Source of the DNA: Flavobacterium resistens | GTDB lineage: Bacteria; Bacteroidota; Bacteroidia; Flavobacteriales; Flavobacteriaceae | Length of the DNA: 64,000 nt | Assembly (NCBI RefSeq): GCF_900182645.1 | Contig: NZ_FXTA01000002.1 | Coordinates: 434,001-498,000, forward strand | Direction: 5' to 3' | Part shown: in pieces, positions 15,292 to 23,515 of the stretch | Position numbering within the stretch: position 1 is the stretch's first letter | Layout: each line of letters begins with the position of its first letter | The notes under the pieces: generated by a model | What the model was told of the DNA's origin: nothing | The model's database searches: none | Seen by the model: only the letters and a program-made list of their open reading frames with translations | Position numbers and translations under genes: made by a program

Positions 15292-15321
15292 CAAAGATAA
15301 GCATACTTTCGAATATTCAAA
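15292..15321 (-). promoter_or_regulatory. Promoter of tRNA-Leu
   Basis: On the minus strand TTTG (15318-15321) precedes TATCTTTG (15292-15299) with an 18-bp spacer. The tRNA body begins 13 bp further on. It has the same form as the tRNA-Asp promoters. Confidence 0.75.
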
Positions 15322-15357
15322 GAAAAATTTCAAAAAAAATATTAATTTTCTTTTTGG

Positions 15358-15365
15358 TACTTTTG
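15358..15365 (+). promoter_or_regulatory. -7 promoter box of the M20 dipeptidase gene
   Basis: TACTTTTG matches TAnnTTTG and lies 22 bp before the ATG at 15388. No clear -33 TTG is found. Confidence 0.4.
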
Positions 15366-15387
15366 GGTTTCTATAAAAATAATTTAA

Positions 15388-16776
15388 ATGGAAAATATTA
15401 AGTCCTACGTTCAACAACATAAAGATCGGTTTATCAATGAATTGATCGAATTATTAAAGATTCCGTCGGTAAGTGCTGACACTGCATATTCTCAAGATGT
15501 TATTGACACAGCAGAGGCTGTAAAAGAAAGTTTATCAAAAGCAGGATGCGATTATGTCGAAACTTGCGACACTCCAGGTTACCCAATTATCTACGGAGAG
15601 AAAATAATAGATCCAAATCTTCCAACGGTTTTAGTTTACGGACACTACGATGTTCAACCGCCAGATCCATTAGAATTATGGACTTCACCACCATTTGAAC
15701 CTGTTATCAAAACTACAGACATTCACCCAGAAGGCGCAATCTTCGCGCGTGGAGCGTGTGACGACAAAGGTCAAATGTACATGCACGTAAAAGCACTTGA
15801 ATTAATGGTTCAAAGCAATACTTTGCCTTGTAACGTAAAATTCATGATTGAAGGCGAGGAAGAAGTTGGTTCTGCAAGTTTGGCTTGGTTCGTAGAACGC
15901 AATCAGGAAAAACTGAAAAACGACGTTATCCTAATTTCTGATACCGGAATGATTTCAAATCAACAACCATCTATCACGACTGGTTTAAGAGGTTTAAGTT
16001 ATGTTGAGGTAGAAGTTACAGGTCCAAACCGCGATTTGCATTCAGGTTTATACGGAGGAGCAGTGGCGAACCCAATTAATATTTTGGCAAAAATGATCGC
16101 TTCGCTTCACGACGAAGACAATCATATTACAATTCCGGGATTCTACGATAAAGTTCAGGAATTATCTGCAGAAGAAAGAGCAGAAATGGCAAAAGCGCCT
16201 TTCAGCTTAGAAAAATATAAAAAAGCCTTAGATTTAAATGATGTTTACGGCGAAAAAGGTTATGTAACAAACGAACGTAATTCTATCCGTCCGACATTAG
16301 ACGTAAACGGAATTTGGGGTGGTTATACTGGTGAAGGAGCAAAAACAGTTATTGCGAGCAAAGCTTTTGCTAAAATCTCAATGCGTTTGGTTCCAAATCA
16401 GGATTGGGAAGAGATTACAGAATTGTTTACAAAACATTTTACAAGTATCGCTCCGGCCGGAGTTACGGTAAAAGTAACGCCTCATCACGGTGGACAAGGT
16501 TATGTAACGCCAATTGACAGCATCGGTTATCAGGCAGCAAATAAAGCGTATACAGAAACGTTTGGAGTTCCTGCAATTCCGGTTCGTTCTGGAGGAAGTA
16601 TTCCAATTGTGGCTTTGTTTGAAAAAGAATTAAAAAGCAAAACAATCCTTATGGGATTTGGTTTGGACAGCGATGCAATTCACTCGCCAAATGAGCATTT
16701 CGGAATCTTTAATTACTTGAAAGGAATTGAGACTATTCCGTTGTTTTACAAGTATTTTGTAGAATTGAGTAAATAA
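15388..16776 (+). CDS. M20 family dipeptidase
   Basis: A 462-residue cytoplasmic metallopeptidase. VYGHYDVQP (83-91) gives the first zinc His and catalytic Asp, ARGACDDKGQ (120-129) the bridging Asp, and IEGEEEVGS (154-162) the catalytic Glu and a zinc Glu. A dimerisation domain follows (about 205-330), and SGGSIPIVALFE and DAIHSPNEHF near the C-terminus supply the last ligands. The size and motifs match the CNDP/PepV-like dipeptidase group within M20. Its substrates are di- or tripeptides. It heads a short plus-strand run with a lipoprotein gene 4 bp downstream. Confidence 0.92.
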   Translation: MENIKSYVQQHKDRFINELIELLKIPSVSADTAYSQDVIDTAEAVKESLSKAGCDYVETCDTPGYPIIYGEKIIDPNLPTVLVYGHYDVQPPDPLELWTSPPFEPVIKTTDIHPEGAIFARGACDDKGQMYMHVKALELMVQSNTLPCNVKFMIEGEEEVGSASLAWFVERNQEKLKNDVILISDTGMISNQQPSITTGLRGLSYVEVEVTGPNRDLHSGLYGGAVANPINILAKMIASLHDEDNHITIPGFYDKVQELSAEERAEMAKAPFSLEKYKKALDLNDVYGEKGYVTNERNSIRPTLDVNGIWGGYTGEGAKTVIASKAFAKISMRLVPNQDWEEITELFTKHFTSIAPAGVTVKVTPHHGGQGYVTPIDSIGYQAANKAYTETFGVPAIPVRSGGSIPIVALFEKELKSKTILMGFGLDSDAIHSPNEHFGIFNYLKGIETIPLFYKYFVELSK

Positions 16777-16780
16777 GAAA

Positions 16781-17377
16781 ATGAGATTTAAAACTATTTT
16801 ATTTCTCGTTCTAATTGCTCTTTTTGGTTGCCAGAGATCGGAAAAATCGAACATTATAGAAATTCCCGAACCTAGACCATATCAGAAAGAGGTCGCAATT
16901 CCGAAAAAGAATGAGGTATTCACGGCTGATAATCAATTTTTAGGTACAGAGGACAGTCTTATAGCGATGTTAAAGAAAAGGGCACTCTATAAAATTGCAG
17001 AACTATCTAAAAAAGAAAGTGAATTTGTTTGTAATTGTTTTATCGAGCAAATGAGAAATACAAAAGATAGTGATTCTATCTTTCTTGAAGGTCTAAATAA
17101 ATGTAGTGCACTTTTGAAAAAACAAAGAAAAGCACAACCCGATTTCTATTTTTACACTAAAAATGGCGATTTTGTTGGTACCAAACCTACTGTAAAAGCC
17201 AGGATAAAAAAAGAACTCAAAGAGGCGAAAGTAAAAAGCATTTCTGGACCTGTTCTGGATGATGTGATTGATTGTCTTGGTAAAAAATATAGAAATATGA
17301 CAACTAAAGAAATTGAAAATCATGATACTTTACTTCTGGAGTGTGTGATAGATAATTATCCTAAAGAGACTAAATAA
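16781..17377 (+). CDS. Hypothetical lipoprotein
   Basis: A 198-residue protein with a lipoprotein signal (FLVLIALFGC, Cys about 17). The mature part is charged and helical, with two similar segments that each hold a CxC-type pair or single Cys near an acidic patch (FVCNCFIEQMRNTKDSDS about 85-102; VIDCLGKKYRNMTTKEIENH later), suggesting an internal duplication. Followed by a good terminator at 17396. No known family is recognised; it is probably cotranscribed with the dipeptidase. Confidence 0.65.
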   Translation: MRFKTILFLVLIALFGCQRSEKSNIIEIPEPRPYQKEVAIPKKNEVFTADNQFLGTEDSLIAMLKKRALYKIAELSKKESEFVCNCFIEQMRNTKDSDSIFLEGLNKCSALLKKQRKAQPDFYFYTKNGDFVGTKPTVKARIKKELKEAKVKSISGPVLDDVIDCLGKKYRNMTTKEIENHDTLLLECVIDNYPKETK

Positions 17378-17681
17378 ATCTTTATTTCAATATAAAAATC
17401 CGTTCAGTAATGAGCGGATTTTTTTGTTTCCAGTGTTTTTGAAGTTTAAGTAATATTTGGGCGTTTTCGCCGCGGCGAACGGGCTATCCGCTATATCTTT
17501 TTATTTTTAAAGAAAAAATAAAAAGGATACCGCTTCTATCCCTAACGCTCAGAAATACTATTGAATATTCAGGATTTCGAGTTTTTGATTTCTTTCAGGC
17601 TACTTAATGTTTTAAGATTGAAGTTAATGCGTTTAAATTAATTTAGTATTTTTATAAGGAAATAACTAAAAAAATACCGCT
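17378..17681. other. Gap with terminator and AT-rich hairpin repeat
   Basis: After the terminator (17396-17425) the gap holds a repeat with GCCGCGGCGAACGGGCTATCC followed by a 12-bp AT hairpin (17497-17508 with 17513-17525) and a GGATACCGCTTCTATCCC segment. A related AT hairpin lies at 42902-42932. No gene is seen. Confidence 0.6.
17396..17425 (+). terminator. Terminator after the lipoprotein gene
   Basis: A 10-bp stem (17396-17405 with 17412-17421, one T-G pair), a 6-nt loop and a T run. Confidence 0.8.
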
Positions 17682-18119
17682 ATGATCTCAAAATTAAATT
17701 CGGTTTCCAAGATAAAAATAGTTTTGTGTTTTGCTTTTATTTTGTTTTATAATCTCAGAACTACTGCGCAAGAAACAAAACCCCAAGTAGGTTATTATCA
17801 AACAGCAGATTTGACCGAGAAACCAACTTATCCAGGAGGAATGCCGGAGTTTTATAAATTTGCCGGCCATTTTTATAAAGTGCCATCAACGCCAACCGGA
17901 ATTGTGTTAAAAGGAACCATAAAGGTTACTTTTATTGTTCAAAAAGATGGCTCACTAACGGATATGAAAGTTGTCAAAGATCTTGGTTACGGCACTGGTG
18001 AAGAGGCTTTAAGAGTACTACGATTGTCCCAAAAATGGATACCTGGCAAACTAAACGGCAAAGTGGTGCCGGCTGAATTTCATCTTCCAATTTCTATTCA
18101 AGAACCTGATAAGCAATAG
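17682..18119 (+). CDS. Secreted TonB C-terminal-like domain protein
   Basis: A 145-residue protein with a signal peptide (about 1-30, ending TTAQ) and then a single TonB C-terminal-type domain: PTYPGGMPEFYKFAGHFYKV, GTIKVTFIVQKDGSLTDMKV, GEEALRVLRLSQKWIPGK and EFHLPISIQ. It has no Pro-rich spacer and no membrane anchor beyond the signal, so it cannot be a classical TonB. It is a close paralogue of the C-terminal domain of the M56 sensor at 20071-21756, with the same block order. Its role is unknown. Confidence 0.75.
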   Translation: MISKLNSVSKIKIVLCFAFILFYNLRTTAQETKPQVGYYQTADLTEKPTYPGGMPEFYKFAGHFYKVPSTPTGIVLKGTIKVTFIVQKDGSLTDMKVVKDLGYGTGEEALRVLRLSQKWIPGKLNGKVVPAEFHLPISIQEPDKQ

Positions 18120-18222
18120 TAAAATTTTAATTAAATAAAAATTTTGCTATAAAAGTTGTACGTTTGATTTTTATTTCTACATTTGTAGAGCAATGTCTAT
18201 AAATGTAGAAATTATAATTTTT

Positions 18223-18645
18223 ATGAAAAATCATTTTTTATTATTTTTTTGTGGATTACTGCTATTAAGTTGTAAAAGCCAACCGGTCAATCAGAAAATT
18301 GATCATAAGAAAGAAGGCGTTTGGATTGATAATTATGTACAAGACAGCACGACTTATAAATCGTATGAATATTACAAACACGATGTTCCGGTAAAAAAGT
18401 GGAAATCCTATATCAACGGAAAAATTTATAAAACAGAAAAATATAAAAACGGAATTTGTATTGTAAGAAGTTATTACGAAAACGGAAAATTAGAATCTAA
18501 AGGAAAAACAAAATTAGAAACCAATTCGGTTGAAACACATTGGTTTTATTTTGGAGAATGGAAATTCTATTCGGATAAAGGAAAATTAAAAAGCATCAAA
18601 AATTATAGTAAAGGCGAATTAATCTCGGAACAAAATATTAAATAA
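18223..18645 (+). CDS. MORN/YwqK-like repeat lipoprotein
   Basis: A 140-residue protein from the ATG at 18223, which gives a clean lipoprotein signal (LLFFCGLLLLSCKSQ). The upstream in-frame ATG at 18193 adds ten residues and is less likely. The mature part has repeated short Tyr-Gly turns: YEYYKHDVPVKKWKSY, INGKIYKTEKYKNG and YYENGKLESKGK, the pattern of MORN-variant/YwqK antitoxin-like proteins. These are usually surface or periplasmic in Bacteroidota. Function is unknown. Confidence 0.7.
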   Translation: MKNHFLLFFCGLLLLSCKSQPVNQKIDHKKEGVWIDNYVQDSTTYKSYEYYKHDVPVKKWKSYINGKIYKTEKYKNGICIVRSYYENGKLESKGKTKLETNSVETHWFYFGEWKFYSDKGKLKSIKNYSKGELISEQNIK

Positions 18646-18662
18646 ACTGCTAACATTCAGCC

Positions 18663-19625
18663 ATGAAAAAAATAATTGTTTTTAGTTTTATTGTCATGAT
18701 TTGTCTTTCCGCGAAAGCGCAGACTTATAAAGAATGGGTTCGCAAAGCAGATTCTTGCTACGGGAAGGAAAACTATAAAATGGCTGTTGCTTTTTATGAA
18801 AAAGCTTTTAAAATTGAGCAAAAATCTGCGAAAAACTTTTACAATGCAGGCTGTTCTGCGTCTATGGCAAAAGAGAATAAAAAGGCATTTAAATGGTTGA
18901 ATTTAGCCATTGACAATGGATTTCAAAACATGGATAAACTTCAAGTTGATAGGGATTTAATGGTGTTGCATTCAGAAAAAGAATGGAAAAAAACAATTGA
19001 GAAACTGCAAAAGAAGTTAGAGATTATCGGAGTAAGTTACGATAAGGTGCTGGAAAAAGAATTATCGGAAATTTATATTGAAGATCAGGAAATTCGTGGA
19101 GAATTTATGAATGTTTATAAATCCCCAAAATCGGATAAGAAAAAAATTGACAGTATTGGTAAAATCATGTTAAGAAAGGACAGCATTAACCTTATCAAGG
19201 TTATGAAAATACTAGACGAAAGAGGATGGTTAGGAAAAAATGTTGTTGGTGTTCAGGGAAATAAGACTTTGTTTTTGGTTATTCAGCATTCTAATTTAAA
19301 ATACCAGCAAAAGTATTTGCCAATGCTGAGACAGGCGGTTAAAAATGGCAATGCAAGTCCAATAAATTTGGCGTATTTGGAAGATAGAGTGGCGTTGAGA
19401 GAAGGAAGGCATCAAATTTATGGAAGCCAAAGCGCAAAGAATAAAAAAACGAACAAATGGTACATATCGCCTCTGATTGATCCAGATAATGTAGATAAAA
19501 GGCGCGCAGAAGTCGGGCTTGGTCCTATAGCAGATTATGCAGTAAAAATGAATATAGACTGGAATTTGGAAGAGTATAAGAAAGAATTGCCAGAATTGGA
19601 AAAACTTGAAAATATTAAAGAATAA
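18663..19625 (+). CDS. Secreted TPR plus DUF6624-like protein
   Basis: A 320-residue protein with a signal peptide (1-19, ending SAKAQ). TPR-like helices follow (about 20-85: YKEWVRKADSCYGKENYKMA, NFYNAGCSASMAKENKKAFK). The C-terminal half has features of DUF6624: MKILDERGWLGKNVVG, LFLVIQHSNLKYQQKYLPML and AYLEDRVALREGRHQIYGSQ. It is probably periplasmic. It starts 18 bp after the YwqK-like gene and may share its transcript. Function is unknown. Confidence 0.7.
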   Translation: MKKIIVFSFIVMICLSAKAQTYKEWVRKADSCYGKENYKMAVAFYEKAFKIEQKSAKNFYNAGCSASMAKENKKAFKWLNLAIDNGFQNMDKLQVDRDLMVLHSEKEWKKTIEKLQKKLEIIGVSYDKVLEKELSEIYIEDQEIRGEFMNVYKSPKSDKKKIDSIGKIMLRKDSINLIKVMKILDERGWLGKNVVGVQGNKTLFLVIQHSNLKYQQKYLPMLRQAVKNGNASPINLAYLEDRVALREGRHQIYGSQSAKNKKTNKWYISPLIDPDNVDKRRAEVGLGPIADYAVKMNIDWNLEEYKKELPELEKLENIKE

Positions 19626-19702
19626 AGAATAAAGAGGCATATTAATCAAAATGAATCTGCTACAAAAAACTTAGAATCTCAGAACCTTAGAACCTTAAAA
19701 AA

Positions 19703-20074
19703 ATGCAATTATCAAACTCAGAAGAACAATTAATGGAACATTTATGGAAACTTGAAAAAGCTTTCATGAAAGATTTGCTAGAAGCATATCCAGAACCAAA
19801 ACCTGCAACAACAACAGTTGCAACGCTTTTGAAAAGAATGATTGACAAGCAATTTGTCGCATATAACGAATTCGGGAATTCAAGAGAATATTATCCATTG
19901 GTGAAGAAAACAGATTATTTTTCGAAACACGTAAAAGGATTGATCAGTAATTTCTTCAATAACTCGGCATCACAATTTGCTTCGTTTTTTACAACTGAAA
20001 CAAATTTGAGCGCTTCAGAATTGGAAGATCTTAAGAAAATAATCGACTCGGAAATTCAAAAAAAGAAAAAATGA
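19703..20074 (+). CDS. BlaI/MecI/CopY family repressor
   Basis: A 123-residue winged-helix protein. LSNSEEQLMEHLWKLEKAF starts the DNA-binding domain and TTVATLLKRMIDKQF is the recognition helix region; the C-terminal third is the dimerisation helix bundle. The family represses genes until a membrane M56 protease partner triggers its cleavage or inactivation. Its stop overlaps the start of that partner (ATGA at 20071-20074), a standard BlaI-BlaR arrangement. Targets are unknown and no beta-lactamase gene is nearby. Confidence 0.92.
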   Translation: MQLSNSEEQLMEHLWKLEKAFMKDLLEAYPEPKPATTTVATLLKRMIDKQFVAYNEFGNSREYYPLVKKTDYFSKHVKGLISNFFNNSASQFASFFTTETNLSASELEDLKKIIDSEIQKKKK

Positions 20075-21756
20075 CAGACTTTCTTATAAAATCAGCTATT
20101 GCTTTGGCTTCTTTTCTTGCCTTTTACCATTTTGTATTAGAGCGCGAAAAAATGCATCAGTTTAATCGATTCTTTTTGCTTTTTGCGATTGTATTTTCGT
20201 TAGTTGTTCCTTTTGTTTCATTTGAAATTATCAAAGAAATTCCGGTAAATTCTTCGAATCTGCAAGTTGTAAATCAGCCACTAATTCAGATGCAAACTGT
20301 TGTCGAGAAAACCAATTATAAATTGATTTTCTTATGGAGTTTATATGCGTTGGTGACGTTAATATTAGCGTTAAGATTTGGAAGAAACATTAAAAACTTC
20401 AAGTCTAAAATAAGCAGTAATCCTGCAGTTGATTTTAAAAATTCGAAATTGATTTTGGTAGAAGAAAAAATTCTTCCGCATACTTTTCTGAATTACATTT
20501 TTATCAACGCTGATGACTATAAAACTCAAAATATTGAAGCTGAATTATACATGCATGAGTTAGTTCATGTAAGTCAAAAACACACATTAGACATTTTGTT
20601 TGTGGAGTTTTTAAAGACTATTTTTTGGTTTAATCCACTCTTTTTATTTTATAAAAAAGCAATACAACTTAACCACGAATTTCTTGCCGATCAGGAAATT
20701 GTGAAAACTTATAATGATGTTCCATTTTATCAAAATCTGCTTTTAAATAAAGCAAGTGGAACTCAAACGATTTACTTGGCCAGTAATTTGAATTATTTAG
20801 TAACAAAAAAACGATTAATTATGATGAAAAAAAGAACATCAAAAAACACAGCGTTTCTAAAGAAAATTGCTGCCTTGCCCGTTGTCATTGGTTTAATGTT
20901 CCTCTTATGTGTGGAAACTATTGCCCAAGAAACAAAAACGGATATAAAAAATCAAAAAGCACAGAATGCTTCGTCTTTCGATAAATACTACGCAAATACT
21001 GCTTTTGTCTTCAAAAGTAAAAGTAGTAAAGTTTTTGTTGAAAAAAAGTACTCTGAATTAACAGAACAGGAAAAAAAGCTTATTCCGCCTGTGCCATCTC
21101 TTGCAAAAAAATCTCCTGATTCAAAGGAATATGAAGGTTTCAAAAATAGTGAAAATTATGCTGTTTGGATTGATGGAAAACATGTTTCTAATTCAGAATT
21201 AAATGAATATCAGGCAAGTAATTTTGTTTCTTATTTTAATAGTATTGTGCATAAAAATGCGAGAAGTAAGAAGTTTCCGCAAAGGTATCAAGTGACATTG
21301 TTTACTGCTGAAGGTTATGATAAAGCGTATGGTAAAAATCAAATACGAGATGCCGGAACCATAACAATTATGGCTAGTGAAGACACGCGTAAAAGTAAAA
21401 TTCAAAAAACGCCAGAAAAAGAAACCACAGCAACTATAAACGATGTTGAAAGACAACCTGAATATCCAGGCGGCATATTGGAGTTCTACAAATTTGTAGG
21501 GAAGAATTTCAAAGTACCTTCGGAAGAGGCAGCAAACAAAATTCAAGGAAAAGTTATAGTAGAATTTATGATTGAAACAGATGGTTCGCTTTCAGAGTTT
21601 CAAGTAGTAAAAGATTTAGGTTTTGGAATAGGCGATGAGGCAATTCGTGTTTTAAAACTTTCTCCAAAATGGAATCCAGGAATTCAAAAAGGACAGCCAG
21701 TTCGTGTGCTTTATACTTTGCCAATAACTATTCAAAATAAAGATACAGCCAAATAA
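20071..21756 (+). CDS. BlaR1-like M56 metallopeptidase sensor fused to a TonB C-terminal domain
   Basis: A 561-residue protein with four membrane segments (about 5-22, 33-50, 84-102, 263-286). The zinc protease motif HELVH is at 162-166, with a further Glu in NHEFLADQE (201-209). After the last membrane segment is a periplasmic region of about 275 residues that ends, from about 460, in a TonB C-terminal domain (PEYPGGILEFYKFVGKNFKV, VIVEFMIETDGSLSEF). The M56 core matches BlaR1/MecR1; the usual penicillin-binding sensor domain is replaced. The ligand sensed is therefore unknown. It overlaps the BlaI gene by 4 bp. Confidence 0.9.
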   Translation: MTDFLIKSAIALASFLAFYHFVLEREKMHQFNRFFLLFAIVFSLVVPFVSFEIIKEIPVNSSNLQVVNQPLIQMQTVVEKTNYKLIFLWSLYALVTLILALRFGRNIKNFKSKISSNPAVDFKNSKLILVEEKILPHTFLNYIFINADDYKTQNIEAELYMHELVHVSQKHTLDILFVEFLKTIFWFNPLFLFYKKAIQLNHEFLADQEIVKTYNDVPFYQNLLLNKASGTQTIYLASNLNYLVTKKRLIMMKKRTSKNTAFLKKIAALPVVIGLMFLLCVETIAQETKTDIKNQKAQNASSFDKYYANTAFVFKSKSSKVFVEKKYSELTEQEKKLIPPVPSLAKKSPDSKEYEGFKNSENYAVWIDGKHVSNSELNEYQASNFVSYFNSIVHKNARSKKFPQRYQVTLFTAEGYDKAYGKNQIRDAGTITIMASEDTRKSKIQKTPEKETTATINDVERQPEYPGGILEFYKFVGKNFKVPSEEAANKIQGKVIVEFMIETDGSLSEFQVVKDLGFGIGDEAIRVLKLSPKWNPGIQKGQPVRVLYTLPITIQNKDTAK

Positions 21757-21762
21757 GATGAA

Positions 21763-21810
21763 ATGAAAAAGCAGGTAACTTTGCCTATAACAATTCAGTC
21801 GGAAAAATAA
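21763..21810 (+). pseudogene. Vestige of a TonB C-terminal domain
   Basis: Directly after the M56 sensor stop, a 16-codon frame reads MKKQVTLPITIQSEK. Its LPITIQ equals the last strand of the preceding protein (LPITIQNKDTAK). It looks like the tail of a second, deleted copy of that domain. It is too short to be a gene. Confidence 0.5.
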
Positions 21811-21824
21811 ATTTTTAAATACTG

Positions 21825-21854
21825 AGGTTCAAAGGAAGAAAAACCTTTGAACCT
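21825..21854. terminator. Hairpin after the M56 sensor operon
   Basis: An 11-bp perfect stem, AGGTTCAAAGG (21825-21835) with its complement (21844-21854). It lacks a good T run, so termination is uncertain. Confidence 0.4.
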
Positions 21855-21872
21855 TTGTCACTTTGTCCCTTC

Positions 21873-21910
21873 AAAAAAAAATCCGCTTCTTTTGCATCTA
21901 AGAAGCGGAT
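21873..21910 (-). terminator. Terminator of the saccharopine dehydrogenase-like gene
   Basis: A 10-bp stem (21881-21890 with 21901-21910) is followed on the minus strand by eight T residues (21873-21880). It is 50 bp past the stop. Confidence 0.85.
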
Positions 21911-21959
21911 AAAATAAACTAAAAAAAAATTCTAAAAAATAAAAATTAAAAAACTTAGA

Positions 21960-23324
21960 CTAAAACAAGTCCGGGTTATATCCAAAATAAGGCACGATTT
22001 GTTCATTAAAAATTACGCCGTATTCTTCTAATTCATTTAAAATGGGTTCGTAAACTTCTTTTTTAATTGGAAGTTGAACGCCTGGAGTTGTGATTTTTCC
22101 GTTTAAAATCAATAATGTTGCCATCGCAACCGGAAGTCCAACTGTTTTTGCCATTGCGGTGTAAGTTTGGTCGTCGCCAATGCAAACCATTTTTGAATCG
22201 ATTTGTTTTTTCTCGCCGTTTAGCTCGTAACCGAATTTATGATACATGACAATCATGTCTTTATCTTCAGTTTCCAAAGTCCAACTGTCAGTCAGTATTT
22301 TTTCTAAAATTTGAGCTGGAGTTGCATTTGGAAGATTCACTTTTTTGTTTGGGTTGAATAAATCCAGTTCCAAAAGTTTATCCCACATAATATCATCCTG
22401 ATCAATTTTCAGAATAAATCTCGTTTTTATTTCAACAGAATCCGTTGGATGGTAAGGCAAAAACGAATTCATAAATTGACGGTAACTCATGTTTTCAGAA
22501 TCTTCGATAATATAACTGTCATCTGTCATTCCGAGTTGAACAAACATATTCCAGGCTTTTGAAAAACCAACTCTTCGAATTGTTCCTCTATATAAAGTCA
22601 GGACATCATCAAGTCCGTAAACCGATCTGTATTTAAGCGAATCGCGATTTGAATACGCTTCAAATTTTCCATAGCCTTCTACTTCCAGGAATTCAGTTCT
22701 GCGGAACAAGGCGCTGTACGGGATGTATTTATAAGTGCCCTCCTGAATAAATTTAGCCGCACCGCCTTGTCCAGCTAAAACTACATTTCTTGGTGCCCAG
22801 GTAAATTTGTAATTCCATAGATTATTGTCAGATTCAGGTGCTACAAGTCCGCCGCAGAAAGATTCAAACAAAAGCATTTTACCGCCTTTTGATCGAATTT
22901 CATCAATTACTTTCATGGCGCTCATATGATCAATTCCCGGATCAAGGCCAATTTCATTCATGAAAATCAAATTGTTTTTCTTGGCTTCTTCATCAAGCGC
23001 CTGCATGGCATCACTTATATAAGAAGCTGTAACAAGATGTTTTTTGAATTGAAGGCAATCTTTTGCAATTTCGATATGCAAATGAGCCGGAAGCATTGAA
23101 ATCACAATAGAAGCTTTTTCAATCGCCGATTTTCTTTCTTCAGCGTTAAAAATATCTAAAGCAATTGGAGTCGCATTTGGGTGCTTTTGTGTCTTTTTTT
23201 CGGCCAAGGCCAAAGATAGATCTGCAACAACCAAATGAAGGTTCTCGCTCTCCGATTTTGAAAGTAAATAACAAATCAATGACGACGCTGAGCGCCCAGC
23301 TCCAAAAATTAATATGCTTCTCAT
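21960..23324 (-). CDS. Saccharopine dehydrogenase family NAD(P)-dependent enzyme
   Basis: A 454-residue protein. The N-terminal Rossmann motif ILIFGAGRSASSLICYLL (3-20) binds a dinucleotide. ISMLPAHLHIEIAKDC, NEIGLDPGIDHMSAMKVIDE and a long C-terminal catalytic domain follow, as in saccharopine dehydrogenase (glutamate-forming, LYS9-like) proteins. This would act in lysine degradation or a related amino-acid route; the exact reaction is not certain because the family includes several dehydrogenases. The single-gene unit has its own promoter overlapping a 12-bp inverted repeat. Confidence 0.85.
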   Translation of the reverse strand: MRSILIFGAGRSASSLICYLLSKSESENLHLVVADLSLALAEKKTQKHPNATPIALDIFNAEERKSAIEKASIVISMLPAHLHIEIAKDCLQFKKHLVTASYISDAMQALDEEAKKNNLIFMNEIGLDPGIDHMSAMKVIDEIRSKGGKMLLFESFCGGLVAPESDNNLWNYKFTWAPRNVVLAGQGGAAKFIQEGTYKYIPYSALFRRTEFLEVEGYGKFEAYSNRDSLKYRSVYGLDDVLTLYRGTIRRVGFSKAWNMFVQLGMTDDSYIIEDSENMSYRQFMNSFLPYHPTDSVEIKTRFILKIDQDDIMWDKLLELDLFNPNKKVNLPNATPAQILEKILTDSWTLETEDKDMIVMYHKFGYELNGEKKQIDSKMVCIGDDQTYTAMAKTVGLPVAMATLLILNGKITTPGVQLPIKKEVYEPILNELEEYGVIFNEQIVPYFGYNPDLF

Positions 23325-23329
23325 ATTTT

Positions 23330-23367
23330 ATATTTATAACACAAATATATTAAAATGTTATAAATAT
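23330..23367 (-). promoter_or_regulatory. Promoter and operator-like inverted repeat of the saccharopine dehydrogenase-like gene
   Basis: The minus strand has TATATTTG (23342-23349), a -7 box 18 bp before the ATG. It lies between 12-bp perfect inverted arms ATATTTATAACA (23330-23341) and TGTTATAAATAT (23356-23367). An arm pair around the -7 element is the layout of a repressor operator. The regulator is unknown. Confidence 0.5.
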
Positions 23368-23484
23368 AACAATGTGAAATAGGAAAAAATGTAATTTATT
23401 TTTGAAATAAGTTAAAATGTAAATATTTAAGTTTCTGAGCTATTTTTTGGCAAAAAGCAAACGCTTTTTTCTAATTGTATTGAG

Positions 23485-23492
23485 TATTTTTG
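23485..23492 (+). promoter_or_regulatory. -7 promoter box of the DUF423 gene
   Basis: TATTTTTG matches TAnnTTTG and lies 23 bp before the ATG at 23516. No clear -33 element is found. Confidence 0.4.
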
Positions 23493-23515
23493 CATAGTAA
23501 TTAGAAAACAAAAAC

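Noticed and set aside
19703..21756. Beta-lactam resistance operon
   Set aside because: No beta-lactamase or penicillin-binding protein gene is adjacent, and the sensor lacks a penicillin-binding domain.
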